This document shows, one piece after another, positions 36,746 to 44,069 of a DNA stretch of 64,000 nt (position 1 is its first letter; the number at the start of each line of letters is the position of its first letter). The stretch spans positions 3,534,001 to 3,598,000 of the forward strand of contig CP111109.1 in NCBI GenBank assembly GCA_026314275.1, in the 5' to 3' direction. Both the position numbers and the translations under genes were made by a program. Origin of the DNA: JAGOEY01 sp017997515 (lineage in GTDB: Bacteria; Pseudomonadota; Gammaproteobacteria; Burkholderiales; Burkholderiaceae_C). The notes under the pieces are model-generated. The model made no database searches and was not told the DNA's origin. It saw only the letters and a program-made list of their open reading frames with translations.

Positions 36746-38080
36746 ATGAAATCTGACTGCACTGAATCCTTGTCCACCACATCTTTGTCTGTCCTGTTGC
36801 CATCCCATTTGTCACGCCGCCGTGCCATGCTGGCCACCCTGTTGGCAGCTCCTGCACTTCCTGCTTTTGCGCAGTTTCGTGTGGAAGTGTCAGGTGTGGG
36901 TCTGACGCAGTTGCCCATCGTGATTGCGCAATTCCGGGGTGAGGCGCAGTCACCCCAGAAAATCAGCGCCATCGTCCAGGCCGATCTGGAGCGCAGCGGA
37001 CAATTCAGGGCTATCGACGCTGGAGGGGCTGTACTGGATGAAACCAGCCGCCCTGATGTGGGGCTGTGGCGCCAGAAGGCCGCAGACTCGCTCGTGACAG
37101 GCAGCGTTACCCGTTTGGCCGATGGCCGTTTTGATGTCCGTTTCCGTTTGTGGGATGTCGTCAAGGGGCAGGACCTGGGGGGGCAAAGTTATGTCGTGCC
37201 CCAAGGTGATCTGCGCTTGGCAGCCCACCGCATTGCAGACTTTATCTATGAAAAGCTCACTGGCGAGAAGGGTGTCTTCTCTACCCGAATTGCCTATGTG
37301 ACTCGGGCAGGTGGCCGCCACACGCTGTGGGTTGCGGATGCCGATGGCGAAAATGCCCAGTCGGCACTGGCCAGTCCCGAGCCCATCATTTCTCCCGCGT
37401 GGTCCCCCAGTGGCAACCAGTTGGCCTATGTCTCATTCGAGTCGCGCAAACCCGTTGTGTATGTGCATGACGTTTCAAGCGGGCGGCGCAGGCTGATTGC
37501 CAACTTCCGTGGCTCCAACAGCGCTCCTGCATGGGCACCGGATGGCCGCACGTTGGCCGTCACATTGAGCCGCGATGGTGGGTCACAGCTCTACACCATC
37601 GACGCCAATGGCGGGGAGCCACGCCGTCTGATGCAAGGTGGCAGCATCGACACCGAGCCTGCTTTCTCGCGTGACGGCAAAAGCATTTATTTCGTCAGTG
37701 ACCGCGGTGGCGCACCACAAATCTACCGCGTGGGCGTCTCTGGTGGCAGCGCTGAGCGAGTCACTTTCAACGGGAGCTACAACATCTCTCCGGCACTCAG
37801 TGCGGATGGCCGCTGGTTGGCGTATGTCAGCCGTGTGGGTGGAGCCTTCAAACTGCAGCTCATGGAGCTGGCAACCGGCACGGTGACCTCACTCACCGAC
37901 ACCAATGCCGACGAAAGCCCAAGTTTTGCCCCCAATAGCCGCTTGATTGTTTACGCAACCCAATTGCAAGGCCGCGAGGCGCTCATGACCACAACACTTG
38001 ATGGAAAAATCAAGGCACGACTGGCAGGCAAAGGTGGAGACATCCGGGAGCCCGACTGGGGCCCATTCCAAGCGCAATAA
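36746..38080 (+). CDS. tolB: Tol-Pal system beta-propeller protein TolB
   Basis: 444 residues. A long N-region, then SRRRAMLATLLAAPALPAFA, a signal peptide that resembles the twin-arginine type; the mature protein has the N-terminal alpha/beta domain (about 50-170) and a six-bladed propeller (IAYVTRAGGRHTLWVADADG, SPAWSPSG, PAWAPDGRTLAVT, EPAFSRDGKSIYFVSD, SPALSADGRWLAYVS, SPSFAPNSRLIVYAT). TolB links Pal to TolA and supports outer-membrane constriction at division. Start ATG at 36746 is the one nearest the signal sequence; an upstream frame extension overlaps msbA. Followed by pal at 46 bp. tolQ, tolR and tolA are not next to it. Confidence 0.95.
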   Translation: MKSDCTESLSTTSLSVLLPSHLSRRRAMLATLLAAPALPAFAQFRVEVSGVGLTQLPIVIAQFRGEAQSPQKISAIVQADLERSGQFRAIDAGGAVLDETSRPDVGLWRQKAADSLVTGSVTRLADGRFDVRFRLWDVVKGQDLGGQSYVVPQGDLRLAAHRIADFIYEKLTGEKGVFSTRIAYVTRAGGRHTLWVADADGENAQSALASPEPIISPAWSPSGNQLAYVSFESRKPVVYVHDVSSGRRRLIANFRGSNSAPAWAPDGRTLAVTLSRDGGSQLYTIDANGGEPRRLMQGGSIDTEPAFSRDGKSIYFVSDRGGAPQIYRVGVSGGSAERVTFNGSYNISPALSADGRWLAYVSRVGGAFKLQLMELATGTVTSLTDTNADESPSFAPNSRLIVYATQLQGREALMTTTLDGKIKARLAGKGGDIREPDWGPFQAQ

Positions 38081-38126
38081 TTTTTCAGTTTCAACCTAAT
38101 CCATCCCATTCAGGAGTGTTTTCACC

Positions 38127-38666
38127 ATGATCAAGCGTATTTCTTTGAGTCTCGTCATCCTCGCCCTGGTGGCAGGATGCAGTTCCGGCGTCAAACTTAA
38201 TGACGTTCCCGTCGAAGACAAGGGTGCCAGCGGCACACTTGGCGCTGGGAGCGGAAGTGGCTCGGCGGGTGCCTCCCAAAGTGGCGTGACACCAGTCGAC
38301 ATCGGCAGCTCTGCTGCCAATGCCGCAGGTCCGCAAAACGTGGCCCGTATCGTCTATTTTGACTTTGACAGCTACGTCATCCGCTCGGACTTCCAGTCGG
38401 CTATCGAAGCACACTCTCGTTTCCTGAAGGCCAACCCAGCGCGCAAGGTTGTCATTGAAGGCCACACCGACGACCGTGGTGGCCGGGAATACAACCTGGC
38501 ACTGGGTCAGCGCCGTGCCGAAGCAGTACGCCGTTCGCTGGGCTTGTTGGGTGTGACCGATAACCAAGTTGAAGCGGTAAGTTTTGGCAAGGAAAAACCC
38601 GCAGTGCAAGGCAGCGACGAGAACGCCATGGCACAAAACCGCCGCGCTGAAATCGCCTACCGCTGA
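38127..38666 (+). CDS. pal: Peptidoglycan-associated lipoprotein Pal
   Basis: 179 residues. Lipobox LVAGC gives acylation at Cys18; a Gly/Ser-rich linker follows, then an OmpA-like domain (about 70-179) with VYFDFDSYVIRSD, GHTDDRGGREYNLALGQRRAEAV and NRRAEIAYR for diaminopimelate binding. Pal ties the outer membrane to peptidoglycan and to TolB. AGGAG site ahead of the ATG. Its stop shares one base with the cpoB start. Confidence 0.97.
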   Translation: MIKRISLSLVILALVAGCSSGVKLNDVPVEDKGASGTLGAGSGSGSAGASQSGVTPVDIGSSAANAAGPQNVARIVYFDFDSYVIRSDFQSAIEAHSRFLKANPARKVVIEGHTDDRGGREYNLALGQRRAEAVRRSLGLLGVTDNQVEAVSFGKEKPAVQGSDENAMAQNRRAEIAYR

Positions 38667-39439
38667 TGAGTGCCCGAGCCTTCAGCATGCGCCTGACGGC
38701 GCTGGCGTTTGCCGCGCTGTCTTGCGCGAGTGGACACGCAGCACTGTTTGAGGATGACGAAGCCCGGCGTGCAGTACTGGACTTGCGCCAGCGTGTGGAT
38801 GCGCTACGGCAATCCACAGAATCGCAGGCGCAACGCCAGGGAGACGACGGTGCACAGTTGCGCCGTAGTCTGCTGGACTTGCAGTCCCAGATCGAAAGTT
38901 TGCGCTCTGAACAGGCTGCACTGCGTGGGCAGAACGAGCAACTTCAGCGCGCTGTGGCCGAGTTGCAGCGCCGACAGAGCGACATTGCCAAAGGTGTTGA
39001 CGAACGCCTGCGCCAGTTCGAGCCGGTGCCTGTCACCCTGGATGGGCAGGAGTTCACTGCCGACCCCGCAGAAAAGCGTGATTTCGATGCCGCCTTGGCC
39101 TTGTTCCGCAAAGGAGACTTTGCGGGTGCACAAGCTGCTTTTGCTGGCTTCAACAAGCGTTACCCCAAGAGTGGGTACACCGCATCCACTTTATTCTGGT
39201 TGGGTAATGCGCAATATGCATTGAAGGACTACAAAGAGTCCATTGCCAACTTCAAGCAATTGTTGGCTTCTGCGCCCGCGCACATGCGTGCACCGGAGGC
39301 AGCCCTGTCCATTGCCAATTGCCAGAGCGAGCTGAAGGACACCAAAGCCGCTCGCAAGACCCTGGAAGACCTCGTCAAGGTCTATCCGCAGTCTGAAGCC
39401 GCCGCTGCTGCCAAAGAGCGGCTGGCGCGCATGAAGTAA
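38666..39439 (+). CDS. cpoB: Tol-Pal system coordinator CpoB (YbgF)
   Basis: 257 residues. A signal peptide ending SGHAA, a trimerising coiled coil (about 30-100, LRQRVDALRQS through LQRRQSDIAKG), and TPR repeats (about 130-257: YKESIANFKQLLASAPAH, ARKTLEDLVKVYPQS). CpoB couples Tol-Pal function to peptidoglycan synthesis at the septum. Overlaps pal by one base, so coupled. This is the usual end of the tol-pal operon. Confidence 0.93.
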   Translation: MSARAFSMRLTALAFAALSCASGHAALFEDDEARRAVLDLRQRVDALRQSTESQAQRQGDDGAQLRRSLLDLQSQIESLRSEQAALRGQNEQLQRAVAELQRRQSDIAKGVDERLRQFEPVPVTLDGQEFTADPAEKRDFDAALALFRKGDFAGAQAAFAGFNKRYPKSGYTASTLFWLGNAQYALKDYKESIANFKQLLASAPAHMRAPEAALSIANCQSELKDTKAARKTLEDLVKVYPQSEAAAAAKERLARMK

Positions 39440-39446
39440 ACCCGGG

Positions 39447-40289
39447 GTGAATCCGTTGAGCACCAGTACGTTTGCCGTGGACGAAGCGAACGAAGAGGTT
39501 GTGGATCTTGGTCGCCGGTTTGGTGGGCTGGAACGTTTGTACGGGGCTGCAGGCGCTGCAGCGATCCGTGGTGCTCACGTCGCTGTGATTGGCATTGGTG
39601 GTGTGGGGTCGTGGGCCGCTGAAGCACTGGCACGCAGCGGTGTCGGGCAATTGACTCTGGTTGATCTGGACCATATTGCCGAGTCCAACATCAACCGGCA
39701 AATCCACGCCTTAACCGCAACAGTGGGGCAGGCCAAGGTGCTGGCAATGCGTGACCGTATTGCGGAGATCAATCCTGCATGCCTGGTCAACTGCATTGAA
39801 GACTTTGTGGAGCCTTCCAATTGGCCGGGGTTAATGTCCGAAGGCGTCCATGGTGTGGTGGACGCTTGTGACAGCGCTGCTGCCAAGACTGCAATGGCTG
39901 CCTGGGCCCGTCGTGCTGGCGCAGTGCCTTTTATTTGTGTGGGGGCTGCGGGCGGTAAGCGCCTGGCCCACAAGGTGGATATTGACGACCTGTCGAAGAC
40001 CACACACGACCCTCTACTGGCGCGCTTGCGTGCCCGACTGCGCAAAGAGCACGGAGCGCCACGGGAGGGTAAATCCATGGGTGTGCCTTGTGTCTTCAGT
40101 CGCGAGTCCGTTGCTGTACCCGATGCCTCATGCGCTGTCGAGCAGGGTGACGGAACCCTGAATTGTCATGGTTATGGTTCGGTTGTCAGCGTAACTGCCA
40201 CTTTTGGGCAGTGTGCAGCAGGCTGGATGCTGGATCAGATTGCATCCAAAACAGGTGCAAGTCAGAAAACCAGAAAAATAACGCTATAA
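39447..40289 (+). CDS. tcdA: tRNA threonylcarbamoyladenosine dehydratase
   Basis: 280 residues of the E1/ThiF family. HVAVIGIGGVGSWAAEALARSG is the ATP-binding loop, LVDLDHIAESNINRQ the adenylation segment, and GKSMGVPCVFSRE with downstream Cys residues the C-terminal family block. It cyclises t6A37 of tRNA to ct6A using ATP. Starts at GTG, seven bases after the cpoB stop. Its last codons hold the -10 box of the tRNA-Lys promoter. Confidence 0.92.
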   Translation: MNPLSTSTFAVDEANEEVVDLGRRFGGLERLYGAAGAAAIRGAHVAVIGIGGVGSWAAEALARSGVGQLTLVDLDHIAESNINRQIHALTATVGQAKVLAMRDRIAEINPACLVNCIEDFVEPSNWPGLMSEGVHGVVDACDSAAAKTAMAAWARRAGAVPFICVGAAGGKRLAHKVDIDDLSKTTHDPLLARLRARLRKEHGAPREGKSMGVPCVFSRESVAVPDASCAVEQGDGTLNCHGYGSVVSVTATFGQCAAGWMLDQIASKTGASQKTRKITL

Positions 40290-40290
40290 T
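40285..40290 (+). promoter_or_regulatory. -10 box of the tRNA-Lys promoter
   Basis: TATAAT, perfect consensus, overlapping the tcdA stop codon and about 47 bases upstream of tRNA-Lys. The -35 region is weak (TCAGAA at 17-nt spacing). Confidence 0.6.
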
Positions 40291-40336
40291 CTGAGGCTTT
40301 GCTGCTACTGAAAAGTGACGGCTAGATAGAAAATTT

Positions 40337-40412
40337 GGGACGTTAGCTCAGTTGGTAGAGCAGCGGACTTTTAATCCGTTTGTCGTGGGTTCGACCCCCG
40401 CACGTCCCACCA
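40337..40412 (+). tRNA. tRNA-Lys (anticodon UUU)
   Basis: Acceptor GGGACGT pairing ACGTCCC, D-arm GCTC/GAGC with AGTTGGTA, anticodon stem GCGGA/TCCGT with loop CTTTTAA (anticodon TTT), variable TTGTC, T-arm GTGGG/CCCGC with TTCGACC, discriminator A and encoded CCA. 76 nt. Preceded by a consensus -10 and followed by a strong terminator, so it is its own transcription unit. Confidence 0.97.
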
Positions 40413-40437
40413 AATTAGAAGCGTAATGCGCGTTTTC

Positions 40438-40461
40438 AAAGGCCTCCTCATGGAGGCCTTT
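40438..40461 (+). terminator. Intrinsic terminator of tRNA-Lys
   Basis: AAAGGCCTCC, loop TCAT, GGAGGCCTTT, followed by GTCATTT. Ten perfect base pairs 25 nt after the tRNA. Confidence 0.85.
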
Positions 40462-40462
40462 G

Positions 40463-40738
40463 TCATTTCCGTGCTTGGTTTGGGCGTGGGCTCGCGCTGC
40501 AGATCATTGAGCCCATGTATTCAAAATACCCAGCGAGCAGACTCCTGGGGTGCTTCGTCGAATAACTTCAAATTTATTCAGACTTGGGCATTGGTTTCAT
40601 GCCCTCGGCCCATCATGTGCAAAGTGTGTCAGGCACTCCCATCTGGTATGGTTTTTTGGAGCGCCACTGAGGCTGTATTGTTTTTGGTGCCCGGGGTAGA
40701 TTTAAAGGGTGATCTGAATTTCATAATTTACAAGCCCC
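40463..40738 (+). other. Gene-free stretch before the cytochrome genes
   Basis: No convincing gene. Two small stems are visible: GGGCTC/GAGCCC (about 40488-40514) and GGGCAT/ATGCCC (about 40587-40605). An AT-rich part (TTTAAA, CATAATTTA) just before 40739 may hold the cytochrome promoter, but no consensus hexamer pair is found. Confidence 0.4.
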
Positions 40739-41461
40739 ATGTCCCCTTTGCGATCTTTGTTGTTTGTTGTGTTGGGTCTGGCCAGTGGTGCGATGGCGGC
40801 TACGTCAACGGGTGCACCTGCTGCGGTGGCCGCCACTGTGTCCGCAGGTATGGCTCCGCGTGTGCTGGCCTGTGTCGCCTGCCACGGCCGGGAAGGGCGC
40901 GCCACCAACCAGGGGTACTTTCCGCGCATCGCGGGCAAGCCGGAGGGCTACCTGTACAACCAGCTGCTTAACTTCCGCGATGGACGTCGCAGCTATCCAC
41001 CCATGGCGTTGCTGTTGGAGCATCTGACCGACGGTTATCTGCTGGAAATGGCGCAGCACTTCGCCAACACTGACGTGCCTTACCCTGCGCCGCAGACCCA
41101 GAATGCACCGACCGCCACGCTGGAGCGGGGGCGGGTGCTTGTGATGGAGGGAGACGCCAGCCGCAAGCTGCCTGCCTGTGTGTTGTGCCACGGTGCCGCC
41201 ATGACAGGTGTGAAACCGTTCATTCCCGGCCTGTTGGGCCTGCCGCGTGATTACCTGAATGCCCAACTGGGCGCATGGCAGACCGGTCAACGCAAGGCGC
41301 ACGCGCCCGACTGTATGGCCCAGATTGCGGCGCAACTCACACCTGCCGATGTGGGGGCGGTGTCCACGTGGCTGTCGTCCCAGGTGGTGGCCAACGCTGG
41401 AAAACCTGCAACCAGTTTGCCTGCACCTTTGCCCATGCCCTGTGGTGGACTGGCGGACTGA
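40739..41461 (+). CDS. Diheme c-type cytochrome (c4-like)
   Basis: 240 residues. A signal peptide of about 20 residues ends GAMA; two haem motifs, CVACH (about residue 45) and CVLCH (about residue 143), each start a cytochrome c domain, with Met residues in YPPMALL and DCMAQI possible sixth ligands. The layout resembles cytochrome c4, a periplasmic electron carrier. A triheme cytochrome gene follows after three bases, so both should be made together. Confidence 0.88.
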   Translation: MSPLRSLLFVVLGLASGAMAATSTGAPAAVAATVSAGMAPRVLACVACHGREGRATNQGYFPRIAGKPEGYLYNQLLNFRDGRRSYPPMALLLEHLTDGYLLEMAQHFANTDVPYPAPQTQNAPTATLERGRVLVMEGDASRKLPACVLCHGAAMTGVKPFIPGLLGLPRDYLNAQLGAWQTGQRKAHAPDCMAQIAAQLTPADVGAVSTWLSSQVVANAGKPATSLPAPLPMPCGGLAD

Positions 41462-41464
41462 ACC

Positions 41465-42766
41465 ATGGCAAACACCCTTACAAAAAAACGCCTGGCCTGG
41501 GCCTTCGGGCTTTTGGTAGCTCTGTTTGCAGCCGTTGTAGCAACGGTCTGGATGCTGAATGTGCGGGGCGAGACACCTGTTACCCGCGTGGCCCCCGTGG
41601 CCGTGCCGGCGAGTCCGGCGCAGATCGAGCGTGGCAAATACCTGGCACAGGCCGGGAACTGCATTTCGTGCCACACCGTACGCGGTGGCCCAGCCTATGC
41701 AGGCGGACGGGGCATTGACACGCCATTTGGCGCGGTTTACGCACCCAACCTCACGCCGCACGCAGAAACCGGCATGGGTACTTGGTCGCCCGATCACTTC
41801 TGGCGTGCCATGCACCATGGGCGGTCGAAGGATGGCAGGCTGCTGTACCCCGCGTTTCCGTACACCGAATACACCCACGTCACGCGGGAAGATTCAGACG
41901 CGATCTTTGCCTACCTGCACAGCCTGCCACCCGTGGCCCAGCCCAACCGCGACCACACGCTGCGTTTTCCGTACAACAGCCAGTGGGCGCTGGCGGTCTG
42001 GCGGGCGTTGTTCTTTACGCCCGGTGCCAACACCCAAAATCCGCACCAGTCTGCCGACTGGAACCGTGGCGCTTATCTGGTGCAGGGCCTGGGCCACTGC
42101 GTGGCCTGCCACAGCCCACGCAACGCGTTGGGGGCCAGCAGCCTGTCGCGCAGCCTGCAGGGCGGCATCATTCCTTTGCAAAATTGGTATGCACCCGGGC
42201 TGACTTCATCGGCCCAGGCCGGGGTGGCCGATTGGCCGCTGGAAGATGTGGTGGCTTTGCTGAAAACCGGCATTGCACCACACGGCTCGGTGATGGGACC
42301 CATGGCCGAGGTGGTATTCAACAGCACACAGCACCTGAGTGATGCCGACGCCCACGCCATGGCGGTATATCTGCGGGCCTTGCCACAAGAATCCATTCCG
42401 GCTGCACACCAGCGGCCTGCTGTGCCAGCGCCTGAAACGATGCGTTTGGGCGCTCAGGTGTACGACCAGCAATGTGCCCAGTGCCATGGCGCATCAGGGG
42501 AAGGCCAGGCTGGTGCGTTCCCGGCCCTGGCGGACAACCGTGCCGTCACGATGGACCCACCCATCAATGCGGTGCAGGCGGTATTACATGGCGGTTACCT
42601 GCCAGCGACGGCCGGGAACCCACGGCCGTTTGGTATGCCGCCTTTTACCCATGTGCTCAACGACGCCGAAGTGGCGGCTGTTTTGTCATTTGTGCGGGCA
42701 TCCTGGGGTAACCAGGCCGTACCGGTCACGGCAATCGAGGTCTACAAGCAGCGCGAAAGCCGGTAA
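41465..42766 (+). CDS. Triheme membrane-anchored c-type cytochrome (alcohol/gluconate dehydrogenase subunit type)
   Basis: 433 residues. One N-terminal hydrophobic helix (about 10-32) with a basic start anchors it; three haem sites follow: CISCH, CVACH and CAQCH. GGRGIDTPFGAVYAPNLTPH and LSDADAHAMAVYLRALPQ are typical of the cytochrome subunit of membrane alcohol and gluconate 2-dehydrogenases, which pass electrons from a periplasmic dehydrogenase to quinone or oxidase. No such dehydrogenase gene lies nearby, so the electron donor is unknown. Preceded three bases away by the diheme cytochrome and followed by a thioredoxin-like gene. Confidence 0.88.
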   Translation: MANTLTKKRLAWAFGLLVALFAAVVATVWMLNVRGETPVTRVAPVAVPASPAQIERGKYLAQAGNCISCHTVRGGPAYAGGRGIDTPFGAVYAPNLTPHAETGMGTWSPDHFWRAMHHGRSKDGRLLYPAFPYTEYTHVTREDSDAIFAYLHSLPPVAQPNRDHTLRFPYNSQWALAVWRALFFTPGANTQNPHQSADWNRGAYLVQGLGHCVACHSPRNALGASSLSRSLQGGIIPLQNWYAPGLTSSAQAGVADWPLEDVVALLKTGIAPHGSVMGPMAEVVFNSTQHLSDADAHAMAVYLRALPQESIPAAHQRPAVPAPETMRLGAQVYDQQCAQCHGASGEGQAGAFPALADNRAVTMDPPINAVQAVLHGGYLPATAGNPRPFGMPPFTHVLNDAEVAAVLSFVRASWGNQAVPVTAIEVYKQRESR

Positions 42767-42818
42767 TCTGGTGTGGCATGGGGCGGGTGAGGGTGCGCCC
42801 GCGCGAAAGGGCTTTACC

Positions 42819-43196
42819 ATGCGCAGTTATTTCCGGAGTGACCAGAAGATGTTGTCGCAGTGGTGGGTTGTCTGTCTTTGTGCGGGCTGGTGTGGTGCCT
42901 GCCGTGATTACCGCGCCCAGTTTGATGCGGTTGCGCTGCAGTTTCCCGCAGCCCGTTTCCTGTGGCTGGATGTGGAGGATGCGTCCGACACGGTGGGCGA
43001 CCTGGACATCGAGACTTTTCCGACCCTGCTGATTGCCGATGACACGGGTGCCCGTTTTCTGGCACCGCTTGCACCTTATTCCGATGTTTTGGCCCGGTTG
43101 TTAACAAGCCTCCAGGCGCAGCCAGAGCGCAGTAGTGTGGTGGATGACGATACCCGGGCTCTGTTGCGGCGAATTCAGCAGCTCCATGCTGCGTAA
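42819..43196 (+). CDS. Thioredoxin-like protein
   Basis: 125 residues. The redox motif CAGWCGAC contains WCGAC, a C-x-x-C with Gly-Ala between, as in thioredoxin-fold proteins; FLWLDVEDASDTVGDLDIETFPTLLI has the cis-Pro loop (FPT) and the usual order. No signal peptide, so probably cytoplasmic. ATG at 42819 is taken because AAAGGG lies eight bases upstream; a later ATG at 42849 is possible. It follows the cytochrome genes by about 50 bp, hinting at a role in their redox chemistry, but this is inference. Confidence 0.8.
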   Translation: MRSYFRSDQKMLSQWWVVCLCAGWCGACRDYRAQFDAVALQFPAARFLWLDVEDASDTVGDLDIETFPTLLIADDTGARFLAPLAPYSDVLARLLTSLQAQPERSSVVDDDTRALLRRIQQLHAA

Positions 43197-43243
43197 ATGC
43201 CCCGTAACCCGTCAGTTTCAGGGCTGTTGGCCGGTCTAAACCT

Positions 43244-43272
43244 TTGCAAATCAGGGGATTTCGGGCTATAAT
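43244..43272 (+). promoter_or_regulatory. Strong sigma-70 promoter of rimP-nusA-infB
   Basis: TTGCAA (43244-43249), 17 bases, TATAAT (43267-43272). This is the best promoter match in the window. Transcription would start near 43279, about 117 nt before rimP, with a terminator-like hairpin in between. Confidence 0.82.
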
Positions 43273-43288
43273 TGCGCTCTTCACGACC

Positions 43289-43321
43289 AAACGGGCGGGT
43301 TACTACCGGCCCGTTTTTTTT
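43289..43321 (+). terminator. Leader terminator/attenuator ahead of rimP
   Basis: AAACGGGC, G, GGT, loop TACT, ACC, G, GCCCGTTT, then a run of T to 43321. It begins about 10 nt after the predicted start site, so most transcripts would end as RNAs of about 45 nt unless read-through is allowed. Control of this operon by leader termination is known in Escherichia coli; here it is inferred. Confidence 0.85.
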
Positions 43322-43395
43322 GGTCGATTGTTTTTGGGGCAGGGTTTTCCTGACCTCTCTCCGTTTCCTGATTTTTAAAAAGTATCCGAACTAAC

Positions 43396-43986
43396 GTGGC
43401 GCTGCAGCAAATTGTCGAACAAACCGTAACCGGGCTGGGTTACGACCTCGTGGAGATTGACCGCTCCGCAGGCGGCTTGCTGCGTATCACTATCGACATG
43501 CCTTGGGATACTGCCCAGGTGGTCGAGCAGTTCGTGAACGTTGAAGACTGCGAAAAAGTCCATCGCCAGCTGCAGTTTGCTCTGGAGGTGGATGGCATTG
43601 AATACCGTCGGCTGGAGGTGTCCTCGCCCGGTATTGACCGCCCTTTGCGTGGCGAGCCAGATTTTGAGCGTTTTGTGGGTGTGGTGGTGGACATCACGCT
43701 CAAGGCCCCCATGGGTGTTGCTGCCCAAGGGCAGGTGAGCGCGAACCGCAAGAAATTTCGTGGCACGCTGGAGCGTGCTGAAGCTGTGGGCGCGGAGCCT
43801 GCCGGTTGGCAAATCGTCTGGAGTGACGAGCCTGCCCCCAAGCCGGGGCAGCGTGTTAGTAAAAAGCGGGTGCCAGCCCCATTGCAGGTGCTGGGTTTCA
43901 CGCTCGATGAGGTGCGTGAGGCAAGACTTGCGCCGATCGTGGATTTCAAGGGGCGCAGGCCTGGGGACGTGCCGCCGTCTGAGTGA
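43396..43986 (+). CDS. rimP: Ribosome maturation factor RimP
   Basis: 196 residues, starting at GTG. N-terminal domain with QIVEQTVTGLGYDLVEIDRS and CEKVHRQLQFALEVDGIEYRRLEVSSPGIDRPLR, the family signature; C-terminal SH3-like domain (about 95-196). It aids 30S subunit maturation. The C-terminal part has an insertion (about residues 130-165, rich in Pro and basic residues) compared with the short enterobacterial form. First gene of the nusA-infB operon. Confidence 0.95.
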   Translation: MALQQIVEQTVTGLGYDLVEIDRSAGGLLRITIDMPWDTAQVVEQFVNVEDCEKVHRQLQFALEVDGIEYRRLEVSSPGIDRPLRGEPDFERFVGVVVDITLKAPMGVAAQGQVSANRKKFRGTLERAEAVGAEPAGWQIVWSDEPAPKPGQRVSKKRVPAPLQVLGFTLDEVREARLAPIVDFKGRRPGDVPPSE

Positions 43987-44069
43987 TGGCGCGGACCGTG
44001 GTGGTGGGTGGATCACTTGTGTTTGTGCAAAGTGGTTCTCAACTGATTTCGGAATAGGAGTGTCGTGGC

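Noticed and set aside
40426..40971. 181-codon open frame across the gap before the cytochrome genes
   Set aside because: It starts in the tRNA-Lys terminator and runs into the cytochrome gene in the wrong frame, with no recognisable domain.
41511..41545. Possible further Element B match at the start of the triheme cytochrome gene
   Set aside because: Only one arm resembles the consensus and the GCGC boxes are absent.
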